The notes below the pieces were generated by a model. The model did not search any database, had not been told where the DNA came from, and saw nothing but the letters and a program-made list of their open reading frames with translations. This document shows, in pieces, positions 31,180 to 42,190 of a DNA stretch of 64,000 bases. Each line of letters opens with the position of its first letter. Position 1 is the stretch's first letter. The position numbers and the translations under genes are program-made. Origin of the DNA: Whitmania pigra (taxonomy: Eukaryota; Annelida; Clitellata; Hirudinida; Haemopidae); the NCBI GenBank assembly GCA_021613335.1, contig JAJTWR010000113.1, positions 824,001 to 888,000 on the forward strand. Reading direction: 5' to 3'.

Positions 31180-31745
31180 TTATGGTTCTTGAAAGGGAGA
31201 CTTTAACCTTGAAATCTCATGAAATTTCATGTTATAATTGATGTACGTAATTTCCATTGAAGCTGTGTCTCACAGCATGATACATCTGATTTACTTCATC
31301 ATCTACTCCAAGAAATGATCTCAAATATTCAAAAATGTCTCTTAAGATTTGTACATTTAAAATATGTGATTTCCATATTTATGGAGTTATGGGACTCAGA
31401 GACTTGTTAAGCAGACTCCTTGCAGCGTGGAATTGGTTAACGAGTTCGTTACCGTCCTTTGAAGTATTGCTTCACTTTTGTCTTACAAATTATTATGAGT
31501 AAACAATATGCATTCCAAAGTAGGAAGTTGATGCAAATCTTAAGATAAAAATAGTTTCGAGGAAGAATTGAAGAGAGAACGCAATATCGAAGCGACTCGT
31601 GACCAATTTTGGTCAATTGCAGTGAGCTCATGAATCGTTAACAAGTTCTTTGAAGTTTTTAAAGATTATTTATTGATAGACCACCCGGGATGATTGCAAT
31701 GTGACATCCGCTTAAGTTGAGCATCTTCTTAACTGACTCCTCTTG
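31180..31745. repeat. Internally deleted pogo-derived repeat
   Basis: Matches 53090-53530 over most of its length (for example atttaaaatatgtgatttccata and cctttgaagtattgctt) and then jumps to sequence matching 53978-54045 (gatgattgcaatgtgac, catcttcttaactgactcctc). The latter is transposase coding in the second copy. So this copy lost the roughly 400 bp between. A tRNA-headed SINE follows directly. Confidence 0.75.
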
Positions 31746-31848
31746 TGCTCCCGCATGTCCTAACGGTTAAGGCTGCGCCTCTCACGATGGCAGCACGGGA
31801 TTCAAAATTAATAATCTAGCTATGCAACGGACGTTAATAAAACATTAT
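31746..31848 (+). mobile_element. tRNA-Glu-like SINE with LINE-derived tail
   Basis: The head gctcccgcatgtcctaacgg, ttaaggctgcgcctctcacg and gcagcacgggattcaaa follows a tRNA-Glu-like gene with A and B boxes. The tail tatgcaacggacgttaataa matches the 3' tail of the I-like LINE (tatgcaacggactataatca). Head and tail together make a typical SINE mobilised by that LINE. It meets the minus-strand LINE tail to tail. Confidence 0.75.
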
Positions 31849-31984
31849 TTATTTATTTGTTTGATTATAGTCCGTTGCATAACTGAAATGATTTGGACTT
31901 TAGTTAATGTTAGTAAGTTAGTAAAAATGAAAAGTATTAGAATAATAAACTGCATTAATTAGTTATGGTAAAATTGTAAAAGGC

Positions 31985-32915
31985 TTATAGTAAGCCGCAT
32001 CTGTTTTTGCAGATCCACCGATAAATGATGTCCACACTTGCTGGATTGCTAAGCATGGATTTCATGTCGGATAGACCTGTAAACATCTTGATTTCTCTCC
32101 TCAGGGATGACTGGGCTGGGGATTTCATGAGGAAATGCTGCACACTTTCGTCTTCCTGAGGGCACTTCTCGCACCTCCCGTCTGGGTGCCGTTTCATGAG
32201 AAACAAGTGCTGGTTCAGAGCACACTTTCCAACTCGGAGTCTGGAGATGAGAACCTCCTTCCTCCTTGAGACACATTGGAACTTGCTCTTCGTCGACACT
32301 TGTTTCTCTATGGACTTGTAATGTAGGCTTCGAGGATCTTCATCCCATCTGGTCTGCCACTGTTGGAAGATGTTGTGGGCCAGGATGTGTTTTGACATCC
32401 TTGATAGACGCCGGAATCCGGAGGTCTATCTGATCCCTTGCAGTGGCCGCCTTTGCCAGGGCATCGGCCTTCTCATTACCAGGGATTCCAACGTGGGCAG
32501 GGACCCAGACGAGGGTGACCTTTCTGCCGCTCTCTTGAATTTCTGAAATTAAAAACTGTACATTTTTAATATCAGGAGCATAATTGTTGCCGTCCTTTAG
32601 TGCCTGTAGGGCACTAAGCGAGTCACTTAGGACGACAATGTCGAAGGACTCCTCCTGATATGAGTCCTTGACATGTAGTAAACATCGCTCGATGGCTGCC
32701 AGTTCGATTGAACTAATGCAGCTGTGACTCGACGTCCTGAGACTGATGTTTACTTCCTTCCGGCCTTGTTGTCCTCGGTCTTGGAGGCGTCCGTGTAGCA
32801 GAGGAGGCTGTCCTGGAGATTCTCTATTTTCTCCCTTGCCACCAGCATCCGCAGAGGGTTGTCGGCTTCGAAGGAGAGATTCGAGGAGTCGATTGTCGGC
32901 TTTCTCAGTCTCCAA
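31985..32915 (-). pseudogene. LINE copy 1 RNase H and C-terminal zinc region
   Basis: RNase H blocks SSIELAAIERCLLHVKDSYQ, DIVVLSDSLSALQALKDGNN and VTLVWVPAHVGIPGNEKADA are present; the first Asp block (LLCYTDASKTEDNKAG) sits in another frame up to 32750. A further frameshift near 32390 leads to the C-terminal frame (HNIFQQWQTRWDEDPRSLHY, GRCEKCPQEDESVQHFLMK) ending with CGLL and stop at 31985. Confidence 0.88.
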
Positions 32916-33250
32916 GGAGGGAATCTGAGAGGTGCCTCCCTGATGTCCTCCAGGAGATCTGCTGGGATCACCGACTCGACTTTCTTGTGCGGAGGCTCCT
33001 CGCCTCTTATCCTCATCCTGCAGTGGAACCTCAATTCGACTTGGGACTTTGGCTCTGAAATGAAATATTTATTTTTAACTGGTTCATTATTGGTGGCGAA
33101 CGACCTGAGGGCGTGGTTTGCCATGAGCTTCTTACGACGAAGGTCGAGGGGAAGCTCACCGCACTCCACCCGCAAAGACGAGGCACTTGTGCCCTTCATG
33201 GCACCGCAGCAGATCTTCAGTGCCTGATACTGAAGACTGTCGTATGTGTC
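32750..33250 (-). pseudogene. LINE copy 1 RT-RNase H linker
   Basis: Reads SSLRVECGELPLDLRRKKLM, KKVESVIPADLLEDIREAPL and LLCYTDASKTEDNKAG. This family-specific linker allowed recognition of the decayed copy at 0.7-0.9 kb and of the insertion at 2.9 kb. Confidence 0.85.
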
Positions 33251-34711
33251 TCAAATCTGCTTGCACCCCAGGTCGATTACCTCAGATCCATAATCGAGAA
33301 CAGAGCGGATGGTGGCTCTGTAGACTGTGAGCAGGGTGGATTTGCTCGCCCCCCACGAACTGCCCGAGATGGCTTTCATGGCGTTGAGCCTCTTGTTGCA
33401 TCTTGTCTTGACAGACTCTGCGTGGGCCTTCCAATTTAGTCTTGCGTCCAGGACGATTCCTAAAAAGGTGGCTGTATTAGACAGGGGGATCTCCTCCGCT
33501 CCGACCCTCAGTCTGATGCCCGCATTCCTCGTCCGATTCTGGTATTCTGAAAAAAGGACTGCTTGTGATTTAGATGCGGAGATCTTAAAACCATTAGCTA
33601 ATAGAAACTTAGCCATTTTGTCGAGCTGTTTCTGCATTTTCGTGGTCAGTGCTTCTATGGACGTTCCGGACGTCCAAAGAGCAATGTCATTGGCATATAT
33701 GGACAGCTCGACCCCGTTTGTCGGTTCCGGAACAGAGTTCATCATGATGATGAATAACAACGGGCTCAGGATGCTACCCTGTGGTGTGCCATTCTCTAGG
33801 GTGACCGGTTCAGAGAGGGAGGAACCAACCCTCACTTGGATAGTTCTATCCTGAAGGAAATTGTGGATCCACATCAAGGGTTTCCCCTTGATGCCCATCC
33901 TTGAGAGTTGCTCGATGATCCCCTCTCTCCAAACCATGTCGAATGCCTTCTCCATGTCGAGGAAAACTGCGAGAGTCTTCCTTTTCTTGGTTGAGGATGC
34001 GGCGATGTCCTGCGTCAGCCTGGCTATGTGGTCCACACAGCCTCGGGCTCTTCTGAAGCCCGCTTGGTACTGGTTCAACAGGTTACCGCTCTCTAGGAAC
34101 CATCGGAGTCTCGTGGCAATCACCCTCTCCAGGAGTTTGCAGAGAGTGGAGGTTAAAGAGATAGGCTGATAAGACGAAGGAAGAGCAGGAGAGTTCCCTT
34201 TCTTAGGGATTGGGACAACCGTGGCTCTCTTCCATAAGGAGGGAACCGTTCCTGAAAGCCAGGACTGGTTGAAGAGGGCCACGATCTCTTGGAGACTGGC
34301 GCTTGGGAGCCTTCTGATCATCTCGTAATGGATGCCGTCAGGTCCCGGAGAGGAGTTCCCGCATTTCCTTAGAGCATCTAGGACTTCGGAAATGCTGATG
34401 GGATCAGAGATGGGGGAGTCCTCTGGCACGAAGAGTGCCGGGGACAGCAGGAGAGCAGTCTTGGCTTGTGCGAAGAGCGGGGAGAGGTTCGCGTTGCTGC
34501 TGGCTTGCGCAAAGGATCGAGCGAGCGTGCCTGCCTTCTCTGTGTTTCCGAGTGGTCCCCCAGAGTCAGAGGCGATCGGGGGATTCTTGGGCCCGAGCGA
34601 TTGCCATTCATCCCTTTGATGGATCTCCAGAGAGTGGCGATACCCGTTGAACCGTCGAAGCTGGCGCATTGTGACCTCCAGTACTCCTTCTTGGCATTCT
34701 TGATGGTCCAC
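33251..34711 (-). pseudogene. LINE copy 1 reverse transcriptase (486-codon open frame)
   Basis: Contains the RT motifs GPDGIHYEMIRRLP, PIPKKGNS, YQPISLTSTLCKLLERVI, YQAGFRRARGCVDHIARLTQ, AVFLDMEKAFDMVWREGI, GTPQGSILSPLLF and SIYANDIALW. The catalytic box should be YADD but reads YAND: a single G-to-A change destroying the first essential Asp. The thumb ATFLGIVLDARLNWKAHAES follows. It would copy LINE RNA at nicked chromosomal DNA if intact. Open frame but catalytically dead. Confidence 0.93.
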
Positions 34712-34908
34712 TGGGCTTGACCCTTCGCTTTCTTGTATTCTTCATGGCTCGAGAGTGTTAGAAGGTTAGAAAAAATGAAAAGTATTAGATTAATAAAAAG
34801 CACTAATTAATTATGGTAAAATTGTAAAAGGCATCTGTAAGCCGCATCTGTTTTTGCAGATCCACCGATAAATGATGTCCACATTTGCTGGATTGCTAAG
34901 CATGGATT

Positions 34909-35760
34909 TCATGTCAGATAGACCTGTGTACATTTTAATTTCTCTCCTGCACACTTTCGTCTTCTTGAGGGCACTTCTCGCACCTTCCGTCTGGGTGTCG
35001 TTTCATGAGAAACAAGTGTTGATTCAGAGCACACTTTCCAACTCGGAGTCTGGTCTCCTTCCTCCTTCGCGGGTCCTCGTCCCATCTGGTTTGCCACTGA
35101 TGGAAAATGTTGCGGGTCACGGACCTTTTGACATACTTGATAGAAGCCGGAATCCGGTAGTCTATCTGATCCCTTGCAGTGGCTTCCTTTGCCAGGGCAT
35201 CGGCCTTCTCATTGCCAGGGATTCCAACGTGGGCAGGGACCCAGACGAGAGTGACCTTTCTGCCGCTCCCTTGGATTTCTGAAATTAAAAACTGTACAGG
35301 AGCATAATTGTTGCCGTCCTTTAGTGCCTGTAGGGCAATAAGCGAGTCACTTAGGACTTTGGCTCTGAAATGAAATATTTATTTTTAACTGGTTCATTAT
35401 TGAACGACCTGAGGGGGTGGTTTGCCATGAGCTTCTTACGACGAAGGTCGAGGGGAAGCTCACCGCACTCCACCCGCAAGACGAGGCACTTGTGCCCTTC
35501 ATGGCACCGCATCAGATCTTCAGTGCCTGATACTGAAGACTGTCGTATGTGTCTCGAATCTGCTTGCACCCCAGGTTGATTACCTCAGATCCATAATCGA
35601 GAACAGAGCGGATGGTGGCTCTGTAGACTGTGAGCAGGGTGGATTGGCTCGCCCCACACGAACTGCCCGAGATGGCTTTCATGGCGTTGAGCCTCTTGTT
35701 GCATCTCGTCTTGACAGTCTCTGCGTGGGCTTTCCAATTTAGTCTTGCGTGCAAGACGAT
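34909..35760 (-). pseudogene. LINE copy 2 RT thumb, linker and RNase H scraps
   Basis: From high to low: LNWKAHAETVKTRCNKRLNA, VINLGCKQIRDTYDSLQYQA, the ECGELPLDLRRKKLMANH linker, then a jump at about 35360 into RNase H sequence (gtgcctgtagggcaataagcg, tgccagggattccaacgtgg) and shortened C-terminal readings (CPQEDESVQE). Several deletions relative to copy 1. Confidence 0.85.
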
Positions 35761-35814
35761 TCCTAAAAAGGTGCGAAGATCTTAAAACCATTAGCAAAAA
35801 AAAACTTAGACTTG

Positions 35815-36360
35815 GTTTGTGTGTTGCTGCTGGCTTGCGCAAAGGATCGGGCGAGCGTGCTTGCTTTCTCTGAGTTTCCGAGAGGACCCCCAGAGTCAGA
35901 GGCGATCGGGGGGATTCTTGGGCCCGAGCGATTGCCATTCATCCCTTTGATGGCTCTCCAGAGAGTGGCGATACCCGTTGAGCCATCGAAGCTGGCGCAG
36001 TGCAATCTGCAGTATTCCCTCTTGGCGTTCTTTATGGTCCACTGGGCTTTGCTCGCTTGTACTCCTCAAGACTCGACTCCGATCGCAGTCGCCTGTGGGC
36101 AGCTCTCTTTCTGTTCCGGTCTTTGACTGCCCCCTTGCAGTCGTTGTTCCAGTAAGGGACGAAGATCGAGGAGCTGTCTGTGGCTGCACTGGCGATGGAG
36201 TTGGTGATGAACTGCGTGTTCCCCTCCAGGTTGTTCGAGGGTAGCTCCTGGAGGATGAGGGAGGAGCACTTGGCCTGGAAGGTGTTCCAGTTGACTGTCC
36301 GCATGTTTATTTTTGCTGGACTCAGGTCCTCACGGAGAGCCTTGTCATTAATCGTCATCT
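35815..36360 (-). pseudogene. LINE copy 2 pre-RT linker
   Basis: Reads INMRTVNWNTFQAKCSSLIL, SSIFVPYWNNDCKGAVKDRN and, in another frame, CASFDGSTGIATLWRAIKGM. The same linker begins copy 1 at 34757, which dates the truncation point of copy 1. Confidence 0.8.
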
Positions 36361-36890
36361 GAATGATGAGGTGATCGCTGTGTTCAGAACCTTCCAAGTA
36401 GTCTTGGCCGCCCAAAGCGGTGAGGCCAGCGAGACATCGATGGGTGCCGGACTGCCGTTGTGGGCTATGTGGGTAACCTCTCCTGAATTTAAAATAACTA
36501 AGTTCAGGTTAGGTGCTAATTCTTCCACAATCTTACCTCTCGAATCGGAGCGACTAGCTCCGAAGATGGGAGAGTGGGCGTTTAGATCCCCGCACACGAT
36601 GGCGTCTTGGTTGTTCAGGATGTACTCCAGCACGTCTCTCGAGAAGGGTTTCCCAGGAGGCGCGTAGAAGTTGACGATCTTGAGCCGCCTTGACTTCGTG
36701 GTCGACTGACACTGAGGATCCTGACAGACCACAACCCTTCCCTGACCCACGCGAGGATGCCGCCATGAGGGACATCGTCAGACCGGTCGAACCGCTCTAC
36801 TTGATATCCTCTAAGTCTGAAAGAATGCTTGCTTTTTAGAAATGTTTCTTGGTGCAAGATAACATCAGGCAAAGATTTTAAGGAATTCAA
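36355..36890 (-). pseudogene. LINE copy 2 AP endonuclease
   Basis: Two frames give DVILHQETFLKSKHSF and GYQVERFDRSDDVPHGGILA, then NNQDAIVCGDLNAHSPIFGA, GEVTHIAHNGSPAPIDVSLA and, in the neighbouring frame, EGSEHSDHLIIQM. The key Glu (QET), Asp (GDLNAH) and His (SDH) positions are visible. This enzyme nicks target DNA in apurinic-endonuclease LINEs. Frameshifts near 36400 and 36700. Confidence 0.88.
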
Positions 36891-37250
36891 AAAGGAAACG
36901 AATTCACCGGTTTATGGCATTATCCATGTTGAACTGTTTGAGCAACCAGACATCTCTTTATTGCAGCTACGGCTGCACCTGGTACGGTCATGTCCAGCAT
37001 CTGGTCCTGGTTTCCTCCTTGGAAACTCTTGTTCATGCCTTCTGAAATTTTAAAAATTAACGGCGAGTAATGCCGGGAATCCCAGCTGAGAGTCTGCGGC
37101 CTCACCGTTAGGTTTAGAAATTTCATGAGCAGCGGGCTGCTTCATGCTGGCTACAGCTCTCTTAGCCTTACTCTTAAGTAAAATCGAACATAACACGCGT
37201 GTAATATGGGTGAAAATACGGTATTTTGTTTCGGGAGATTGCCGGAGATC

Positions 37251-38030
37251 AAGGACAAGCACGCTCAGAGTCTTTGCAGTGATAGGTAGTATTTCAAATC
37301 AAATGATTTAAAAGCACAAAACAAAATCAAGTTTTTTAAGAATAAATCATGTGCATGAACCTGATTTGGAATTCATGTTTTCAAACTATTCTTTGTCTGG
37401 TTATCTTGATTTTGATTTCAAATCACTCAAAAATGATTTTACCTATCACTGGCTTCCTGTTAGCGTAGCTGGGGGTAGGGGGTACGTAGGGGGAAAGATA
37501 AAGGTTAGGGGCACCAAAATAAAAGTTACAACGTCACGTTATAAAAAAAAAAGTAATAAATAAACAAAGTGAAAAACGATAATGAATCGGTCGCAATGTA
37601 TCTGCGGCGGTTGTCGTCTGATACGTCTGTTTTCTACAATGATGATGATGCCTGTTAGCATGCTAGCTTAAATATGTACCGAGGTTTTTAATCCATGTAA
37701 TTAAGTAAATTTCATCGACGTACATCAACATCATTGTTTCACATTTGTTACTTATGTAAACAGAAGTTTGTATTCATTAGAAATAATTCCTATCGAATAG
37801 GTTTGTAATAAAAAGTTTGCATGGTCTTGACTTTTATAAAACTTTTTTAGATATGACTATAAAAATCCTGAAATAATCTTTGAAATATATATTTTGTATA
37901 TTTGTTCAAATACAATAATAAGCATGTTGCATTGTATGGCTATGAAATATCCGACGAAATATTTATTTTCAAGAAGCAGTTATAGGTTCCAGTATTTGTC
38001 CCCCGCCCAAATGTTCTAGATCCGCCATTG
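37251..38030. other. Unassigned intergenic sequence
   Basis: Contains a chance 70-codon frame (37351-37563) and a G-rich stretch at 37470-37500. Near 37180-37215 the run acacgcgtgtaatatggg and aaaatacggtat resembles a dispersed repeat also seen at about 52350 and 55420-55480. At about 38000-38035 a transposon-like end (ttctagatccgccattg) has no partner. Confidence 0.35.
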
Positions 38031-38559
38031 TTTTGCAGGACATCAAATTTCTCATCCAACTAAGGCCAAAGAGCTGCTACACTTCCTTCTAACCAAACTA
38101 TTTTTAGCAAGCGGTTTCCGATAAAAAAAAAGTCACATTTTATGTTCACCTACTCCTCGAATTCTCCGCCTCCTACATCACGCCTCAAAAAGTATGTCTA
38201 TCGACCCATGAAAAAAGTTAACTGGGATAAGTTTTTTAATGTCTTTGAATTTGCATCGGCAACCCTACAACGTTCAGTAGAAACAGACGTTGGAAGTTAT
38301 TCGTCATAGCTAGATCAAAATTTGATCTAGTTTGATGAATACTCATGCATCATTCAGATCTCGTAACTTAATAGTAAGCAATTCGACCCAGAGTAAACTG
38401 ATCCCTTCTCTTCCAAAGTCCTCTCCTATATATATTACAGCAAAGTCAGTGATCAAATGTTTTTCCTTCACCTTTTCTCTCTTTCAGCGATTGCATGTAC
38501 TCCATCACTCATAAAATAGCACAGGTACTCTCACTCTTGAAAAAACCTAGCCCTGAACC

Positions 38560-39110
38560 CACTCAATCCTGCCAACAGCAGGCCTCTTTCTAACCTCACC
38601 ACTTTTTTTTCAAAATAATCGAACGCCTTGCTTTGCATAGCACTCGTCCACATCTTTTATCAAACAATTCGCTTATCGCTGTGGCCATTCCACGAAGACT
38701 GCACTTCTCATACCACAGCTTCAGCTAGCAAGATCGGATGCACAATGCTGGTCACTCTCAGCAGCCTTCTACATCGTCGATCGCACTATTCTGCTCCGTT
38801 GCCTCGATAACGAATTCGCTATCAGCTCTTTTGTGGCTGAAATCGTACCTCAGCGACAGGAAACAATTTGTCAAGCTTGGTGAGACCTCGACTAAGCTGT
38901 TCTCTCTTCACGTTGGTTTTCTCCAAAAGTCGCTTCTCGGACTCATCGTTGAGTCTGGCAGACAACCAAAAATGTCTCCTAGATTCGCTATTAATAAGAT
39001 GGTTTATGGCTCGAGTGCATTTCATACCTCGTTGCCTCATCCTGTCAAGGCTCGACTACTGTTCCTCCTTTTCTTTTTTAGACTAAGCAAGTTTATGTAA
39101 CATTTAAATT
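38560..39110 (+). pseudogene. L2/CR1-like LINE RT fragment
   Basis: Frames read RPLSNLTTFFSKIIERL near 38580, ALLWLKSYLSDRKQFVKLGE at about 38826-38885 and PRCLILSRLDYCSSFSFLD at about 39030-39086. These are late RT motifs of L2/CR1-type LINEs in correct order with large deletions and frameshifts. Confidence 0.65.
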
Positions 39111-39259
39111 GTTGTTCCTTATTCAATGTAATAGAAAATGTGATGTAAGTGTCGCCAATTTTATAGTTTTCCAATGGCGAAAATATAATATACCCCACTG
39201 ATTAAAATAGACAAAAAAAATTTAAGCTTTTTATTTTAATTACTGGAAAAAATTTAATT

Positions 39260-39790
39260 TAAATTGTCTTGTCTCTTTACTCCCCATCAGAAAAATTTAC
39301 CTAAAAAATTGGACAGCAACGAACTGGCTTCGGTTGCAGCATCTTGTATTACAGACTGTTTGGTGAAAACAGTTTGCTGCTTCTTTAAATTATTAATCAA
39401 CTCGTGGCATTTCCTTTTTCTCTTTTCATTCGTTAAATTGTGCCAGAAATCCAAATGTTTTGTTTGGTGGTGTCTTTGAAGTGGTATTTATTTATTTATT
39501 TGATTAAAGTCCGTTGCATAAATTTTTAAGTTGTACTCCTTAAAGACGCTCTTATTTATATAAGAAGTCTTATACGCACCGCAAGCAGACTGCTTTGCTC
39601 GTGAAGCGGTATTTAGCAGACCACTCGTCATTAAAATCACAACATTCGTCCTCAATTTTTCTTTTTTTGGCAGCACGCATGGTTAAATCAACATCTATTT
39701 GCTTAAAAATTACAATTTTTACAAAGCTTTTCAAAAAGTAAATAGTTAAAAAAAAAGCCTCTTCTTCGGTTGAATGGAAAAACAATTTCG
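39260..39790 (-). pseudogene. hAT transposase N-terminal fragment (BED-like)
   Basis: Minus-strand reading MRAAKKRKIEDECCDFNDEW, SAKYRFTSKAVCLRC and VFKEYNLKIY is the N-terminal zinc finger region of GTF2IRD2/ZBED-like hAT transposases. Further down, KKQQTVFTKQSVIQDAATEA continues it. A LINE tail (39485-39526) is inserted between the pieces. It retains the N-terminal part that the 4.4-kb hAT copy lacks; whether it is the same family was not tested. Confidence 0.7.
39485..39526 (-). repeat. Short LINE/SINE 3' tail insertion
   Basis: atttatttatttatttgatt followed by aaagtccgttgcataa is the reverse complement of the I-like LINE tail. Only the tail is present, an extreme 5' truncation or SINE remnant. 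Confidence 0.7.
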
Positions 39791-39989
39791 AATAGGGGAG
39801 ACATTAACAATTAATGACTTACTAGTCAGTAATATTCGGGAGCCATAAAACCGATTTAATATCCCTATATTCGAATCAAATAGTTGGAATAGAATTTCAA
39901 AAATATAGCGAAACCTCTAAACCAAGAAAATTAACAGCGACATATGATCGCAACATGTACATGTATACTAGCATTCTGACCCACAAGCG

Positions 39990-40340
39990 ACGCGGTAAGC
40001 CCCTTGTACCTTACTAAAACAATGACTGCAGGGAAGCAGTCAAAGTAAGGAACAGAAAGAGAGCCGTCCATCGTCGAAAGCGAAGCTAGTTTTGAAGAAT
40101 ACAAGGGGGCCCCAAAGGACACACCCCTCTCTGATCCCATAAGCATCTCCGAAGTTATTGATGCACTGAGGAAATGTGGGAATTCATCTCCAGGACCTGA
40201 TGGCATCCACCACGAGATGATAAGAAGGCTCCCAACCGCAAGCCTCAAAGGGATCGTAGCTCTCTTCAACCAATCCCGGTTGTACATGGACTTTTTTATA
40301 GTCCAGAAGAAAGGGAAGCCCCCGAACTGCCTTCCTCTTA
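39990..40340 (+). pseudogene. I-like LINE fragment (linker joined to RT start)
   Basis: Starts with NNDCREAVKVRNRKRAVHRR, matching the copy 2 linker, then jumps after FEEYKG to DPISISEVIDALRKCGNSSP, GPDGIHHEMIRRLPTASLKG and IVALFNQS of the RT. The internal deletion is about 130 codons. It ends near the A/T microsatellite. Confidence 0.85.
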
Positions 40341-40371
40341 CCGCCCCTCCGACTGCATATGGCGCCTTACT

Positions 40372-40673
<302 letters not shown>

Positions 40674-40949
40674 GTCGTAATAGGGGTTGTCCACTAATGT
40701 AATGCCATGTCAACAAATTTAAGTTACTTTTTTATCCCTTCATTTGATCAACTGTCAAGGTTATAAATTCAAAAAAAGATTGAAATTTTAAAGTTAGAAT
40801 AAATAAAGATTTGTACTACCATGTGACAAAATATTGCCGGTTTGCGCAATAATCTATGTGAGCAACCGCCATGTGAGTTATTGCCATTTGAGCAAAAGGG
40901 AACTCAATTTTACCAGGTCAATAAATATGCAGGATTATATGCTCATCGG

Positions 40950-41760
40950 AGCTAGGTGAGACATCCAATCGTTGCACAGTCTGTGAGAACGAACGCTCCA
41001 TACCATAAAGGTAGTTCAACGGGATTCAATGTTATCGTCAGTATCTCCTGTGAAGAAATAGAAATCTTTGGGTTTCCTCCATACTGCTCCGGGGGATCCA
41101 TCTGGGTAAATCCGACGCAGTCGTGATGAAAATAACGATGAGTTTTGCTGGGCTCATGTCCGACTTTATTTAATCGTTTGAGCAATGAGTTTAATTTTAT
41201 TCCTAAAAAACCAAGGAGATCTAAAGGGGTTTCTGGTAGCGTTTCAGTTCGCTTTCTCGGCAGCATTCTGCAGTCCCCAATTTCGGTTCATAGTCATTAA
41301 TGTCCGTAAAATCTGCACAACTTCGACGAATTTCATCTTCATCTGTGTCAGATAAAAGAGTCTTAACGTCCAGCAGAAATCCAAATTTTGTGTTCAGGTC
41401 TTTGAGTCGTGAAAAACGTGTTGACATCTTCTGTTGAAGCCGATCGAACACATTCTTTATAACACGCATTACTTCCTCTTCTGATGAGAGTCCTGCATCT
41501 CTTACCAGTTCTCCAGGCATTCTCGTACGTCGCCTAATTCTTCTTTCTTTTCCGGAATATCCCATGCTGTGCATTTTGTTTTGGCGTTTTCGACCGCAGT
41601 CTGGCTCAAATCATCACGAAGCTTGATAAATTCTTGCTCCAAAGATTCAATATCAGTCGCAGCTTCCTTGAATTGTTAAATCTCATGAAAATCGCAGTTA
41701 ATTTAGAGAGCTTGGAGATGACAAGATCATATTGTTCCACATGACTCATGAGATGGATTT
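40950..41760 (-). pseudogene. hAT transposase fragment (DUF4371-like region)
   Basis: A 117-codon reading (41221-41574) includes GKERRIRRRTRMPGELVRDA, MSTRFSRLKDLNTKFGFLLD, and adjoining frames give VEQYDLVISKLSKLTAIF. KR-rich followed by RF-xx-L-xxxF-FLLD is typical of a middle region in hAT transposases related to ZMYM1 or the inhibitor-of-PKR repressor. Frameshifts at about 41240 and 41600. Confidence 0.55.
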
Positions 41761-42029
41761 CTGCAAAAATTATTTGTAATTTACGTTATCATACAGTTAA
41801 TATTTTTATATCTAGTTTTAAACGATTATCCAATCTTCTCGACGATTGTAAAAGGTCATTGAAAACTCGTGTCCAGAGACACCTAATTAGTGGGAGGAAT
41901 AACGCTAGGTTCAAGCAAGCTTGAAAAACATACTTAGGTAACAAGTAATTTTTAAAATATTACTTAAATTCAAGTAATTTTTTAAAAGTAGTTAGAGACA
42001 ATATATCGAATTTTAATCACCTTATTTAT

Positions 42030-42190
42030 TATTCATCTATAAAGAAGAATTATTTGCAGATAAAGTAGCTGCAAAGCACAAAAATCAATCATCTCATCAC
42101 TAAACGATGACCTCAACTTTAAAATAAACAGTCCAGCAGCATTAAAACACCTTTCTGCTTCAACAGAGGAGGGTGGAAGTGAGTTTAGAC
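42030..42190 (-). pseudogene. hAT dimerisation domain (Ac/ZBED-like)
   Basis: Minus-strand reading SLPPSSVEAERCFNAAGLFI, LKLRSSFSDEMIDFCALQL fits the C-terminal block of Ac/ZBED-type hATs, a different subfamily from the neighbours. Truncated at 42191, exactly where another hAT end begins. Confidence 0.7.

Larger units (their letters stand above)
31849..34757 (-). mobile_element. I-like LINE copy 1 (5'-truncated)
   Basis: Minus-strand element with an A/T-rich tail (gcaacggactataatcaaac then aaataaat) at 31849-31881, RNase H region, full-length RT and part of the pre-RT linker. It is broken by a nonsense change (TGA in CKQI-stop-DTYDSL at about 33250, where copy 2 has CGA) and by deletion plus frameshift at NKAG (about 32756). 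Markedly GC-richer than flanking DNA. Its 5' end abuts the 3' end of copy 2. Confidence 0.9.
34758..37250 (-). mobile_element. I-like LINE copy 2 (internally deleted)
   Basis: Same family and orientation as copy 1, directly upstream of it. It keeps the end of ORF1 or 5' region, endonuclease, pre-RT linker, RT thumb fragment, part of the RNase H linker and the 3' untranslated region (34765-34880). Most of RT is lost near 35770-35815 and RNase H is reduced. Its 3' tail is cut where copy 1 begins. Confidence 0.87.

Noticed and set aside
33327..34720. Several 70-175 codon plus-strand frames across 33.3-34.7 kb
   Set aside because: Antisense shadows of the GC-rich LINE reverse transcriptase.
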